64,000 bases of DNA from contig NZ_CP041235.1 in assembly GCF_014905115.1 (NCBI RefSeq), positions 992,001 to 1,056,000 on the forward strand. Reading direction: 5' to 3'. Every line of letters begins with the position of its first letter. The first letter of the stretch is position 1. Under the pieces are notes generated by a model. That model was not told the origin of the DNA. It saw only the letters and a program-made list of their open reading frames with translations, and ran no database searches. The stretch is from Sulfurimonas sediminis. GTDB taxonomy: Bacteria; Campylobacterota; Campylobacteria; Campylobacterales; Sulfurimonadaceae. The translations under genes and the position numbers were made by a program. This document shows, one piece after another, positions 26,077 through 36,390 of the stretch.

Positions 26077-26670
26077 ATGTTGGCAATTATAGTTGACAAA
26101 GAACAGAAAAAAAAAGATATTGCTCTTGGAACAAAAGCGTTAATTCTTAAAGACGGAATTAACAATATAACAATTTCTCAGATTGCAAAAGCTGCCAACA
26201 TAGGCAAAGGCACGGTGTATGAATATTTCAAGAACAAAGATGAGATAGTCTTTGAACTGGTTGGAATTTTGATGCAGGAGCATAACGAGAGAAAAGAGAA
26301 ACAACTCTCACTGCATGTAAGCACACGAGAAAAAGTAAAAAGCTTTTTTGGCTTTTTTTATGCCGATGCAGATAGAGAACTGCGTGAAATATACAAGCAG
26401 TTTACTGCGATTGCTCTGAGCAGTACAAATGAAGAGATGGTTACTTTTCAAACAGAGTGTTATACTTTGTATGAAAAATGGATGGAAAATATCATAGAAG
26501 AGGGTATAGAAAAAAACGAGTTAAAGAGTGAAGCAAAAGAGTTGGTTATGGGTATTTTTGCTTTTGCTCAGGGTACTTTTATTATGAGTGTTACCACAAG
26601 TGCCATAGAAGATTTAAAACAAAAAATAGATACGCAAATAGATATTTTATTTGATTTAATGGAGAAATGA
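26077..26670 (+). CDS. TetR/AcrR family transcriptional regulator
   Basis: A 197-residue regulator. The N-terminal helix-turn-helix (DGINNITISQIAKAANIGKGTVYEYFKNKDEIVFEL, about residues 26-62) is the TetR pattern, and the C-terminal ligand-binding domain is helical. GGAGGG precedes the ATG by 5 bases. The gene is first in a set of eight genes for efflux, and the palindrome at 26040-26058 is its likely operator. The inducer is unknown; a pump substrate is the usual case. Confidence 0.92.
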   Translation: MLAIIVDKEQKKKDIALGTKALILKDGINNITISQIAKAANIGKGTVYEYFKNKDEIVFELVGILMQEHNERKEKQLSLHVSTREKVKSFFGFFYADADRELREIYKQFTAIALSSTNEEMVTFQTECYTLYEKWMENIIEEGIEKNELKSEAKELVMGIFAFAQGTFIMSVTTSAIEDLKQKIDTQIDILFDLMEK

Positions 26671-26672
26671 TT

Positions 26673-27911
26673 ATGAAAAAACTACTTTTACTCACTGTTG
26701 TCCCCGCTCTTTTATTTGGAGATGACCTGAAATCACTTTTAGAATTTGCAAAAGAGAATAACAATCTTGTCAATGCCTCCAAAATAGCAGTACATGCAAA
26801 AGCAAAAGAGGTACAAAGTGCCACAAGCAATTATTTCCCTACGGTAGATGTGAGTGCTTTTTATAAAAGAGATGACAAACCGAGTCCTTTTTTCCCGGGA
26901 ACAACATACGGAGCAAGGGCGAAAATCGGGTTTGACATCTATGACGGCGGGAAAAAATCATATACAAAAAAACAAAAAGAGAATGAAAAAAAATCTGCTT
27001 CTTTTAGTTATAAAGATACAAAAAAATCTATTCTTCTTGGGATAACAGAGGATTATTATAATCTCAAAAGTCTGCAGGCCTCTTTGGGTGCGACGATAGA
27101 AGCTTCCAAAGCAGTCAAAGCACAGCTTGAAAGAGTGCGACATTTTTATGAAGCTGATCTTGCTACAAGTGATGATGTGGACAGACTCCAATCTGCATAT
27201 GACAGCACTTTGTATGCAATAGAATCTACAAAATTTCAAATAACAGCGCTGCATAAAGCACTTGAACTCAAAGTCGGAAAAAAAATAAACACTTTAAAAA
27301 ATTCACAGTTTGACAAAAGAGCAGCACAAAATGAAGAGCTTCTCGACAGTATCGAGTCGCTCAGGTACAAAAAAGCAGCATTGCAAAATTTAGGCGAAAC
27401 GGTTGAGAGCTATTATTATCCTACTATCCGTATAGAAGATACCTATTCGTTTTATGGGTATCAGGATAAGCCGACTTTTGGGGGAATTCCCATTGCCTAC
27501 CTTGACAAACAAAATGAGCTGATGGCTACAGTCGGCTTGAGACTGTTCGATTTTGGGACACTCAAAGAGCAAAAAGAGGCTCTGAAACTGCAGGCTGATG
27601 CACTGAATCAGCAGATTATTTACAAATCAAAAGAACAACAGATGCAGCAAGAGTTGGCACAAGAGCGAATTCATACAGCCAAACTCAATATTAAAAGTTC
27701 GAAAAGTGCACTCAAAGCGGCAAAAAGTGCTTTAAAAACTATCACAGAAAAGTACAATGCAGGCATAGTGGACAATGTCGTCTATCTTGATGCGCTTTCG
27801 GCAAAAACAGAGGCAAAAGCAAGGTATGAAAAAGCACGCAATGATCTTGAAATAGCCTATGGCATTTATTACTATTATAACAATAAAAATTTAGAGGAGT
27901 TTGTTAAATGA
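26673..27911 (+). CDS. TolC-family outer membrane protein
   Basis: A 412-residue protein from the ATG at 26673, chosen over 26667 because GGAG lies 8 bases before it. It has a signal peptide (LLLLTVVPALLFGDDL) and two OEP repeats; segments VDVSAFYKRDD and LMATVGLRLFDFGTLKEQK mark beta-strand and helix transitions. It is the only outer membrane duct of the large operon and may therefore serve both the RND pump and the ABC exporter that follow. It overlaps the RND adaptor gene by 4 bases. Confidence 0.88.
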   Translation: MKKLLLLTVVPALLFGDDLKSLLEFAKENNNLVNASKIAVHAKAKEVQSATSNYFPTVDVSAFYKRDDKPSPFFPGTTYGARAKIGFDIYDGGKKSYTKKQKENEKKSASFSYKDTKKSILLGITEDYYNLKSLQASLGATIEASKAVKAQLERVRHFYEADLATSDDVDRLQSAYDSTLYAIESTKFQITALHKALELKVGKKINTLKNSQFDKRAAQNEELLDSIESLRYKKAALQNLGETVESYYYPTIRIEDTYSFYGYQDKPTFGGIPIAYLDKQNELMATVGLRLFDFGTLKEQKEALKLQADALNQQIIYKSKEQQMQQELAQERIHTAKLNIKSSKSALKAAKSALKTITEKYNAGIVDNVVYLDALSAKTEAKARYEKARNDLEIAYGIYYYYNNKNLEEFVK

Positions 27912-28615
27912 AAAAAATATTTATAGCTTTAATCACCCTGGTGAGTCTCTCTTATGCGCAAAAAGTTTATGCAACATTTGATGTGGCAGCACAAAAGAGT
28001 GCCAATCTGGCTTTTACTGCGAGCGGAATTGTAAAAAAAGTCAATGTCGATATCGGTTCGGTAGTGAGCCAAAACCAAATACTGGCAAAACTTGGAAACA
28101 AAGATATAAAAGCAATGCTTGAAAAAACACAAATAGTTTTTAAGTTTGCTTCAAGAGAACTCAAAAGACAGGAAAAAATCAAAAAGCTTATAGATGCAAG
28201 CAAATATGACAAAATCCTCAGCAATTATGAAAATGCAAAAGCATCGGTTGCCTATCAGCAGGCTTTGTATGAAAAGACAATTTTAAAAGCACCCTTTGCA
28301 GGTGTTATTTATGACAAAAGCATAGAAGTCGGCGATGCAGTCAGCGGTCTGATGCTTAAAACTGTTTTTAAAATACAAAGTATTCATGCAAGAAAGCTGA
28401 TATTGGAATTTGATCAAAAATATCACGGTATTGTAAAAGTCGGACAAACCTTTGAGTATAAGATAGACGGAGACAGCAAGACCTACACAGGTGTTATCTC
28501 CAAAGTCTATCCGTATGCAAATTTTGACAACAGAAAGATAAAAGCGGAAGTAGAGGCAAAAGATTTTACAGTCGGGCTTTTTGGTGACGGTATGATACTG
28601 GTTGACGGAAAATAA
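27908..28615 (+). CDS. periplasmic adaptor of RND efflux system
   Basis: A 235-residue adaptor with a signal peptide (IFIALITLVSLSYAQKV). Lipoyl halves are seen at AFTASGIVKKVNVDIGSVVSQNQILAKLG and LKAPFAGVIYDKSIEVGDAVSG, with a short coiled coil between them, and a beta-barrel towards the end. It is short, without the membrane-proximal domain. It begins at the tolC stop (overlap 4) and is followed by the RND pump after 2 bases. Confidence 0.9.
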   Translation: MKKIFIALITLVSLSYAQKVYATFDVAAQKSANLAFTASGIVKKVNVDIGSVVSQNQILAKLGNKDIKAMLEKTQIVFKFASRELKRQEKIKKLIDASKYDKILSNYENAKASVAYQQALYEKTILKAPFAGVIYDKSIEVGDAVSGLMLKTVFKIQSIHARKLILEFDQKYHGIVKVGQTFEYKIDGDSKTYTGVISKVYPYANFDNRKIKAEVEAKDFTVGLFGDGMILVDGK

Positions 28616-28617
28616 CG

Positions 28618-31600
28618 ATGTACAAATTAGCGATTAACAGACCAATTGCCACACTGATGTATGTCATAACATTGGTGATTTTTGGCTATATGAGTTTTAA
28701 AAGCATGCCCTCGGCACTCTATCCGAATGTTGATTTTCCTATAGTGACAGTCAAAACAATCTATCCGGGTGTTGAAGCCGATACGATAGAATCACAGGTC
28801 ACAGAAAAAATAGAAGAGGCCATTTCACGCATAGGCGGAGTGGACAGCATCACATCCACAAGCAGTGACGGCGCATCTGTTGTTATGGTGAAATTCTTCT
28901 TAGAACGCAATATTGATGAAGCGACTAATGATGTGCGTGACAAAGTCTCAGCTGTTATCTTGCCAAAAGATGCACAAACGCCACTTGTGAGTAAACTCGA
29001 TATCGGCGGGGCTCCTGTTATCAATGTTTTTTTAACAGCAAAAAAAGACACCTTGCAAAACCTGATGGTATTTGCCGATGAGAAAGTAAAACCGGCTATT
29101 CAAAAGATCAACGGTGTCGGTGCTATAAATATCATCGGTTACAAAGACAGAGAGATAAAAATCTTTCCCGATATTTACAAGCTTAATAAATTTGGCATTA
29201 CCATCAAAGAGTTAAATGATATTGTAGCAGAAGAAAATGTCAAAATCGGCGGTGGAAAACTGATCACAAAAACCAAAGAGATTATCTTAAAAACAAAAGC
29301 GGATGCCCTGAGCGTGAAGCAACTCCAAGACATTATAGTAAAAGATGATTTAAGACTCAAAGATTTGGCAACAGTTGTTGATTCTTTGAGTGATGCAAAA
29401 AGCTACTCATCATACAATGGTATACCGGGTGTTATGCTTGAAGTGCAAAAAATTTCAGGAACAAATACGATAGATATAGTAAAACGCGTCAAAGAAGCCG
29501 TGCCGCAGCTAAAAAAAATGGCTGGCGAAAAATATGGGGTAGAACTGCTCCAGGATACTACGCCTTTTATCATTCACTCACTTGAAGATGTAAAATTTGA
29601 CCTTATTTACGGTGCCATTTTGGCAGTTATTATCATCTTCGGTTTTTTGAGAAACTTTACTATTACTCTGGTTTCGGCACTCTCTATTCCTATCTCTATT
29701 CTTGGTACGATTGCTTTAATGAATCTGATGGGGTATAACCTGAATAAAATGACACTCATCGGTTTGACGCTTGCTATCGGAATTATCATAGATGATGCCA
29801 TCGTTGTGTTGGAGAATATCTACAAAAAGATGGAAGCAGGTATGGGCAAGTTTGAAGCCGCACTGTATGGAGTCAAAGAGATGGCATTCGCTATTCTTGC
29901 AATTTCGGCAATGTTGCTTGCTGTTTTTCTTCCGGTTGCACATATGAGCGGAATTGTCGGAAAATTCTTTGAAAGTTTTGCAATGACGGTAGGGTTTGCC
30001 GTTATTATTTCCTATACGGTTGCGATGAGTTTTATGCCGAGTTTGAGCGCAAGAGTATTGCATAAAGGAGAGAGCAGGTTTTATAATATTACAGAACCGA
30101 TTTTTCAACGCTTAGACAAAATATATGCTGCAACACTGAGTTTTGTGCTCCGTTTTAAATTTTTGACACTTCTTTTTGTTCTTGGGGTGTTTGTTGCCTC
30201 GCTTTCTCTTTTTCCAAAAATCGGTATGGATTTTCTGCCAAAAGAAGATAAAGCAGAGTTTGAAGTAAAACTCAGAGCCGATGCGGGCATCAGTTTGGAT
30301 GAAATGATACGAGAGTCCAAAGTGATTGAAAATTTAATCAGAGCTGACAAAAATGTTGTTTTTACAACCTTGAGTGTGGGCTATAACAGTGTGCATGAGA
30401 AAAACAAGGCACTTATTTATGTCAAACTTACGCCTAAGGGCAGCAGAAAAAAGAATCAAGAAGAGATTATTCAGGAGTTCCGTAAAAAGCTCAAACCTTT
30501 TTCCAAAGAGATGTTTATTACAGCAGCGGCAATTCCAAACATCAAAGGTGCCGGGGTAAGTGTACCGTATCAAATTGTACTGACATCGGATTCTTTTGCC
30601 AAGCTTGATGTGGCGAGAAAAAATCTGATGGAGTATCTGGCGAAGAAAAAAGGCTTTGTTGATATTGACTCTAATCTTGATGAGGGCAAACCACAGATTG
30701 ACATCAATATAGTCCGTGAAAATGCCAACAGAATGGGAATCAGTGCAGCACAGATAGCAAAGGCTGTCTCCATCGCCTTTTCAAGTGACTTGGAAATTTC
30801 CTATTTTGAACAAAACGGAAAACAGTACAAAATTACCCTGCGACTGCCTGACAAAGATCGTGTAAGCATAGATGATCTCAAAAAAATCCAACTCAGAGCT
30901 AAAAACGGTGAGTTGGTTTTTCTTGACGGTCTTGTCACATTTCACAATGCAAGGTCTTTGGCTTCGATATATCACTACAACCGACAAAGACAGGTGACAA
31001 TTTATTCTGATTTGTTTGGGCTTGATCTGGGCGGGGCTGTCAAGTATACCCGTGCAAAAATAGATGAGTTGCTGCCTGAGGGAGTGCAGTATAAATTTAC
31101 AGGCTTTGCCGAAGAGATGGAAAAAACTGCCAAGGCTTTTGGCGTAGCTCTTGGTTTGTCTGTCATTTTAATGTTTATCATCCTGGCGATTTTGTATGAG
31201 TCGCTTATTCAGCCTGTTATCATTATGATGGCATTGCCACTGAGTATTATCGGGGTTATGCTGGCTTTGTATCTGACACATTTGCATTTCAGTCTCTTTG
31301 TGATGATTGGATTTATGCTGCTTATGGGTATGGTCGGTAAAAATGCCGTACTGCTTGTTGACTTTGCCAATGAAGCAGTAGCGCGGGGAAAAGATGCCAA
31401 TGCCGCACTGCTTGAAGCGGGAGAAAAAAGACTGCGCCCGATTTTGATGACAACAATTGCGATGATATTTGCGATGCTTCCATTGGCGCTGAGCAACTCT
31501 TTGGGAAGTGAAACAAAAGCACCGATGGCAATAGCCATCATAGGCGGCCTTTTAAGTTCGATGGTGCTAACATTGCTTGTTGTGCCTGTAATTTATAAAA

Positions 31601-31668
31601 TGATAAACCCGATTGATCAATGGCTCAGAAAATGGTATGAGAAAAAAATACAGAGTGATACTGAATAA
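28618..31668 (+). CDS. RND efflux pump, HAE1 (AcrB-like) family
   Basis: A 1016-residue inner-membrane pump with 12 helices and two large periplasmic loops. The N-terminus AINRPIATLMYVITLVIFGYMSFKSMPSALYPNVDFPIVTV is typical, and the TM4 proton-relay pair is present as D392-D393 in IGIIIDDAIVVLENI. The TM10 region GFMLLMGMVGKNAVLLVDFANEA supplies the partner Lys/Asn-type position. It should export hydrophobic compounds by proton antiport with the adaptor at 27908 and TolC at 26673. Confidence 0.95.
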   Translation: MYKLAINRPIATLMYVITLVIFGYMSFKSMPSALYPNVDFPIVTVKTIYPGVEADTIESQVTEKIEEAISRIGGVDSITSTSSDGASVVMVKFFLERNIDEATNDVRDKVSAVILPKDAQTPLVSKLDIGGAPVINVFLTAKKDTLQNLMVFADEKVKPAIQKINGVGAINIIGYKDREIKIFPDIYKLNKFGITIKELNDIVAEENVKIGGGKLITKTKEIILKTKADALSVKQLQDIIVKDDLRLKDLATVVDSLSDAKSYSSYNGIPGVMLEVQKISGTNTIDIVKRVKEAVPQLKKMAGEKYGVELLQDTTPFIIHSLEDVKFDLIYGAILAVIIIFGFLRNFTITLVSALSIPISILGTIALMNLMGYNLNKMTLIGLTLAIGIIIDDAIVVLENIYKKMEAGMGKFEAALYGVKEMAFAILAISAMLLAVFLPVAHMSGIVGKFFESFAMTVGFAVIISYTVAMSFMPSLSARVLHKGESRFYNITEPIFQRLDKIYAATLSFVLRFKFLTLLFVLGVFVASLSLFPKIGMDFLPKEDKAEFEVKLRADAGISLDEMIRESKVIENLIRADKNVVFTTLSVGYNSVHEKNKALIYVKLTPKGSRKKNQEEIIQEFRKKLKPFSKEMFITAAAIPNIKGAGVSVPYQIVLTSDSFAKLDVARKNLMEYLAKKKGFVDIDSNLDEGKPQIDINIVRENANRMGISAAQIAKAVSIAFSSDLEISYFEQNGKQYKITLRLPDKDRVSIDDLKKIQLRAKNGELVFLDGLVTFHNARSLASIYHYNRQRQVTIYSDLFGLDLGGAVKYTRAKIDELLPEGVQYKFTGFAEEMEKTAKAFGVALGLSVILMFIILAILYESLIQPVIIMMALPLSIIGVMLALYLTHLHFSLFVMIGFMLLMGMVGKNAVLLVDFANEAVARGKDANAALLEAGEKRLRPILMTTIAMIFAMLPLALSNSLGSETKAPMAIAIIGGLLSSMVLTLLVVPVIYKMINPIDQWLRKWYEKKIQSDTE

Positions 31669-31678
31669 GGAGTAGATT

Positions 31679-32836
31679 ATGCAGGTTCTAAAAAAATATT
31701 GGTTGGCTGTTGTTATAGCTGTTTTGTTGGTGAGTGCCGGTGCTATGATTTACAAAAAACTGCATCCAAAAACACTTCCTGCAAATTTGGTTGAAGGGAC
31801 AGGTCGTATGGACGGTGATCTGGTAAACCTCAATGCAAAATATGCAGGAAGACTGGATAAAATATTTGTTGATGACGGTGTGCCTGTGCATAAAGGAATG
31901 GTTGTGGGTGTCTTAAAAAGCAAAGAATTTGCAGCACAAAAAGCTGGGCTTGATGCACAGATTCAGGCAAAAAAACAGCAACTTGCAGCACAAAAAATCG
32001 AAGAAAAAATTGCACAGACAACCATTCCGCTTTTAGAAAAAAAAGCAAAAGCACAGCTTGTCTCAGCCCAAGCCTCGCAACAGGCATTTGAAAAAAATAT
32101 TCTGATACAAAAAGATGTCGTTGCCCAGGCAAAAAGAGATTTCAAACGCTCTCAACGATTGTATAAAAACAAAAGTATTGACAAACACAAACTGGAACTT
32201 GCACAACTCAAAAGAGATACAGAAAATAAAAAGCTCTCTGCACTGCAGCAACAGCTAAAAAAAGTAAAATCAGGAGTAACTTTGGCTCGTATTGCACTTT
32301 TGGATGCGCAGGCATCACAGAAAAAACTTTTTGCCATTGCCGCAAATATTCAGGCCCTGCAAGATGGCATAGAAGCTGCAAAAGCATCCAAAGCACAAAT
32401 AGAAGCGATGATACAGGAGATGACACTTGTCTCACCTGTTGATGGAATTACGGTAGAAAAGATTGCCAACGAGGGCGAGGTGATAGCTCCCGGTATGCCG
32501 GTAGCCACACTTTTGGATCCCCACTCCTTGTATCTGAAAATATTTGTTGACACACTGCAAAACGGAAAAATAAAACTGGGTGACAAAGCGGTAATATTTC
32601 TTGATGCCTATCCAAATCATCCGATACAGGCAAAAGTAGTGCGAATTGCCCAAAAAGCGGAATTTACGCCCAAAGAGGTCAGTGTGCGTTCAGACAGAAT
32701 TCAAAGAGTGTTTGCCGTGCATCTCAAACCACTGGCAATTGACCCCTTGTTAAAACTCGGTATACCGGCTGTGGGAGTTGTGTCACTTGATGGCAAAGGC
32801 CTGCCAACTTCACTCAATGATATTCCGGTACTCTAA
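31679..32836 (+). CDS. HlyD-family adaptor (YbhG-like) for the ABC-2 exporter
   Basis: A 385-residue protein with an N-terminal anchor (YWLAVVIAVLLVSAGAMIYK), first lipoyl half (YAGRLDKIFVDDGVPVHKGMVVG), a very long Gln/Lys/Ala-rich coiled coil (about 85-255), second lipoyl half (LVSPVDGITVEKIANEGEVIAPG) and a beta-barrel. AAGGAG lies 8 bases before the ATG. It follows the RND pump by 10 bases and precedes the double ATPase by 6, the order seen in ybhGFSR-type exporters. Confidence 0.9.
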   Translation: MQVLKKYWLAVVIAVLLVSAGAMIYKKLHPKTLPANLVEGTGRMDGDLVNLNAKYAGRLDKIFVDDGVPVHKGMVVGVLKSKEFAAQKAGLDAQIQAKKQQLAAQKIEEKIAQTTIPLLEKKAKAQLVSAQASQQAFEKNILIQKDVVAQAKRDFKRSQRLYKNKSIDKHKLELAQLKRDTENKKLSALQQQLKKVKSGVTLARIALLDAQASQKKLFAIAANIQALQDGIEAAKASKAQIEAMIQEMTLVSPVDGITVEKIANEGEVIAPGMPVATLLDPHSLYLKIFVDTLQNGKIKLGDKAVIFLDAYPNHPIQAKVVRIAQKAEFTPKEVSVRSDRIQRVFAVHLKPLAIDPLLKLGIPAVGVVSLDGKGLPTSLNDIPVL

Positions 32837-32842
32837 AACAAG

Positions 32843-34465
32843 ATGTCTCTTCTTGAAGTAAAAAACATCCGGGTCTCTTACAAAAAAAGAGTCGGCATAC
32901 ACAATGCCTCATTAGAAGCAAACAGTGGAGAGATTATCGGTTTTATAGGAGCAGACGGTGCAGGAAAAAGTTCTCTTATACATGCTGTAGCCGGTGTTAT
33001 CCGTTTTGAGGGTGAGATTGTTTATGATGGTATCGCGTACCACTCACCCAAAGAGGCAGAAAAAGTAAAACCTTTTATCGGACTGATGCCACAGGGAATA
33101 GGGCTTGTCCTTTATGATACTTTGAGTGTAGGGGAGCATTTGGAGTTTTTTGCCGATATTCGCAATGTTACAAAAGATGAAAAATTTCTTGCATATAGAG
33201 AAAAACTGCTTCATATGGCAGGACTGAGCGATTTTGTCGAGAGAGAAGCCGGCAAACTCAGTGGCGGGATGATGCAAAAACTCTCACTTATCTGCACACT
33301 TCTGCATCGTCCGAAACTTCTTATTTTGGATGAACCGACAACCGGAGTGGATCCTTTGAGCCGTTTGGAACTGTGGGAGATTCTCGACAGTATACGCAAA
33401 GAAGAAGGAACAGTCATTCTAGTAAGCACTGCTTATATGCAAGAAGCCTCCAAAATGGACAAAATTTTTCTTTTTGACGAAGGAGAAATCATTGCCCGCG
33501 GCACAAATGAAGAGCTTATTGACTCCATTCGTCCCTATGTTTATGAAGAGGTTACATGTAAAGAAGCGTGCCTGAGTTTTAACAAGCGTACCTATTCGCT
33601 GCAGCCTTTACATGTAAAGCAGGCAGAACCTACTTTGGAGGGACTCTTTTTTGTGAATGCTCTGCAAAAGAAAAAGCTCCTGCCTAAGGTTGTCATAACA
33701 AAACGAGACAAAGAAATCGCAATACCGCCTGTTGTAATGCACGCATATGGTATCACAAAAAGATTTGGCAGTTTTACGGCAAATGACCATGTGGACATAG
33801 AACTCAAACGGGGTGAAATTTTGGGTCTGCTGGGTGCAAACGGCGCAGGAAAAACGACATTTATTAAAATGCTTTTGGGTCTGTACCCGATAGACGAGGG
33901 GACACTTACCCTGCTTGAAAAAGTCATCCGCAGCGGAGATGACCGTCAAACACTTAAGTCCAAAATCGGCTATGTAAGTCAGCATTTTGCACTCTACAAT
34001 GACATGACTGTACGGGAAAACCTGATTTATTTTGCCAATATGCATCAGATTCCTCTCAAAACTGCCTTAAAAAGAATTGAGCAGTATGCCAATGAACTCG
34101 GCTTTAAAGAGTATATGGATGAATTGCCAACTGCGCTTCCTCTGGGCGTAAATCAGCGTTTTTCCATAGCTGCGGCACTTTTACACGAACCGCTTGTGCT
34201 GTTTTTGGATGAGCCTACAAGCGGTGTGGATACCATTGCAAGAGCGCAGTTTTGGGAAATTTTGAAAAAGCTCAAAGAGCAGTGGCATATATCTATTTTG
34301 ATAACCACACACTATATGAGTGAAGCGGAGTACTGTGACCGAGTGGTACTGCTCAAACAGGGAAAAAAGATTGCAGACGATACCATAGAAAATTTTTATA
34401 AATCACATCCCGATGCAAAGAGTTTTGAAGATATTTTCTTGACATATTATAAGGATAGAAAATGA
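32843..34465 (+). CDS. ABC transporter with two fused ATPase domains (YbhF-like)
   Basis: A 540-residue protein with two nucleotide-binding domains. Domain 1 has Walker A GADGAGKSS (about 34-42), signature LSGGMMQKLSLICTLL and Walker B LLILDEPTTGVD. Domain 2 has Walker A GANGAGKTT (about 331-339), Walker B VLFLDEPTSGVD and switch His ITTHYMSEAE, but its signature is altered to LPLGVNQRFSIAAALL. Domain 1 also lacks the usual switch His (LVSTAYMQEAS). The degenerate positions are split between the domains, which implies one functional composite ATP site. It energises the two ABC-2 permeases that follow. Two TTACATGTAA palindromes lie at 33552 and 33608. Confidence 0.92.
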   Translation: MSLLEVKNIRVSYKKRVGIHNASLEANSGEIIGFIGADGAGKSSLIHAVAGVIRFEGEIVYDGIAYHSPKEAEKVKPFIGLMPQGIGLVLYDTLSVGEHLEFFADIRNVTKDEKFLAYREKLLHMAGLSDFVEREAGKLSGGMMQKLSLICTLLHRPKLLILDEPTTGVDPLSRLELWEILDSIRKEEGTVILVSTAYMQEASKMDKIFLFDEGEIIARGTNEELIDSIRPYVYEEVTCKEACLSFNKRTYSLQPLHVKQAEPTLEGLFFVNALQKKKLLPKVVITKRDKEIAIPPVVMHAYGITKRFGSFTANDHVDIELKRGEILGLLGANGAGKTTFIKMLLGLYPIDEGTLTLLEKVIRSGDDRQTLKSKIGYVSQHFALYNDMTVRENLIYFANMHQIPLKTALKRIEQYANELGFKEYMDELPTALPLGVNQRFSIAAALLHEPLVLFLDEPTSGVDTIARAQFWEILKKLKEQWHISILITTHYMSEAEYCDRVVLLKQGKKIADDTIENFYKSHPDAKSFEDIFLTYYKDRK

Positions 34466-35348
34466 AACTAATAACCATCAAAGCCTATATATTGAAAGAA
34501 TTTATGGAGCTTTACAGGACGCGTCTGATTGTAATGGTATATTTGTTGCCGAGTATGATTGTATTGCTCTTTGGGTATGGAATTCGTATGGATGTTACAC
34601 ATGCAAGAATTTTGATTCTAGACAATGATCAGAGCAAATTTTCACAAGTGCTTACTTCCAAGTTTGAACATAGCAAATACTTTAATGCAAAGGTGTTACA
34701 TGTAAGTGAAAAAGAGGCACTTCGCTCTATAAAACAGGCTAAAACCGATGCAGTTTTAATCATTCCAAGTTCATTTGAAAAACGACTTTTACATGCTCAA
34801 AAAAGTGAAATCGGTATTTTTGTAGATGCTTCTTTTCCGACAAGGGCTACGACTATTGAGGGATATATCAAGGGGACTGTGCTTGATGGGGTAAGTGAGG
34901 TGGCACAAAGAAGCGGTTTGTCTGCAAAAGGGCTTATTGTGTTAAATCAGCGTACGCTTTTCAATCAGGCAATGCGGGATGAAGATGCCATAGTTCCAGG
35001 ACTCATAGGGCTTGTGCTTTTGGTGGCTCCTGCAATTTTGGCAGCACTTCTTATAGTAAAAGAGAAAGAGAGAGGGACCATTTTTAATTTTTATGCTTCG
35101 CCTTTGAGTAAGGGAGAGTTCTTGCTTGCAAAGCTTTTTCCTGCTTTTTTACTGCATTCTGTGAATATTTTTATACTCTTTTTGCTTGCAGTTTATCTGT
35201 TTGATGTTCCTTTTCGGGGAAGTTTTATGCTCTACTGGCTCAGCAGTGAACTTTATATTCTTATCAGCCTCTCTATCGGTATGCTTATTTCTAAGTACCT
35301 AATCAAAAATAAAACCAAAAAAAGAACAGAAATTGCTTATGCCTAAAT

Positions 35349-35651
35349 ATGAGACATAGTAGCTATATAAAATTAGACGAAAAAGAAGAGTTAGAGCTTT
35401 ATAAATTCATAGAGGAATCCAATAAAGCCAGAGAGAAGAAAAGAGCGATGGGAGTACTTCTAAATTCACAAAAGATAAGTGTTTTAGAAATATCAAAAAA
35501 GTTGAGTTCATGTACGGATGCAGTTTATAATTGGTTAATTCGGTATAAGAGAGGAGGAGTAGCCAGCCTTAAGGATATACCACAACAAGGGCGACCGAAA
35601 ATACTAAAAGTTGAAGATGAAGATAAGATAAAAGAAGTTTTTAAAAAATAA
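35349..35651 (+). CDS. IS630 transposase, N-terminal helix-turn-helix part
   Basis: A 100-residue frame with the winged helix-turn-helix segment VLEISKKLSSCTDAVYNWLIRYKRGGVASLKDIPQQGRP, typical of the DNA-binding half of IS630 transposases. It ends in TTT AAA AAA TAA at 35640-35651. The catalytic half continues in the +1 frame, directly over this A-rich run. This could be programmed frameshifting or transcriptional slippage, or an inactivating single-base change. Confidence 0.85.
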   Translation: MRHSSYIKLDEKEELELYKFIEESNKAREKKRAMGVLLNSQKISVLEISKKLSSCTDAVYNWLIRYKRGGVASLKDIPQQGRPKILKVEDEDKIKEVFKK

Positions 35652-35679
35652 ACTCAGTATAAGTGCTGCAATCACAAAA

Positions 35680-36390
35680 TTGGGAAAAAAGATTACTAAG
35701 GTTTTTTCTAAATCAACGCTCAGAAGATACCTTAAAGAGATGGGGTTCAGCTATAAGCGATTACGATTTGTTCCTGCAAAGAAACCAGATAATACGCTTT
35801 ATGAAGAGAAAAAGAGGCACTTGCAAAAGTATGATTTACTCGCACAACAAGGCAAAATCAATCATTATTACTTTGATGAAAGTGGTTTTTCTGTTAACTC
35901 AAATATCCCTTATTCCTGGTCACCTGTAAATGCAACAATGGTGATTAAATCTTTCCACGCAAAAAGGTTTAATGTTCTTGGTTTTATCTCCAAACAAGAA
36001 GATCTAAAAGCATACATCAAGGAGTCCTCTGTAACAAGTGATACTGTTATTGAAGTCTTTGATGACTTCTCTCTTCAACTTACGAAGCCTACTGTGGTAA
36101 CATTGGATAATGCATCCTTTCACAAAAGTAAAAAATTCAGAGAGAATATCCCAAAATGGGCAAATAGAGGTCTTACTTTAATCTATCTACCTCCTTACTC
36201 TCCAGAACTCAATATTATTGAAATTCTTTGGAAATTTATCAAATATCACTGGATGGAAATGTCTGCTTATCAAAGCTATACTGCAATGAAAGAATATGTT
36301 GAGCGAATGCTTAATGAATATGGAGATAAGAGAGTCATAGATTTTACACTGTATGAGAAGAAATTTTACCCTTTGGTTATGGTTGATTAA
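35680..36390 (+). CDS. IS630 transposase, catalytic DDE part
   Basis: A 236-residue frame, open upstream to at least 35641 (a TTG at 35680 is the first possible start). The catalytic triad is visible: D66 in YYFDESGF, D143 in TLDNASFHKS and E181 in PPYSPELNIIEILWKFIK, with 37 residues between the last two. It would be fused to the helix-turn-helix part by a +1 shift. The stop lies one base before the right inverted repeat. Confidence 0.88.
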   Translation: MGKKITKVFSKSTLRRYLKEMGFSYKRLRFVPAKKPDNTLYEEKKRHLQKYDLLAQQGKINHYYFDESGFSVNSNIPYSWSPVNATMVIKSFHAKRFNVLGFISKQEDLKAYIKESSVTSDTVIEVFDDFSLQLTKPTVVTLDNASFHKSKKFRENIPKWANRGLTLIYLPPYSPELNIIEILWKFIKYHWMEMSAYQSYTAMKEYVERMLNEYGDKRVIDFTLYEKKFYPLVMVD

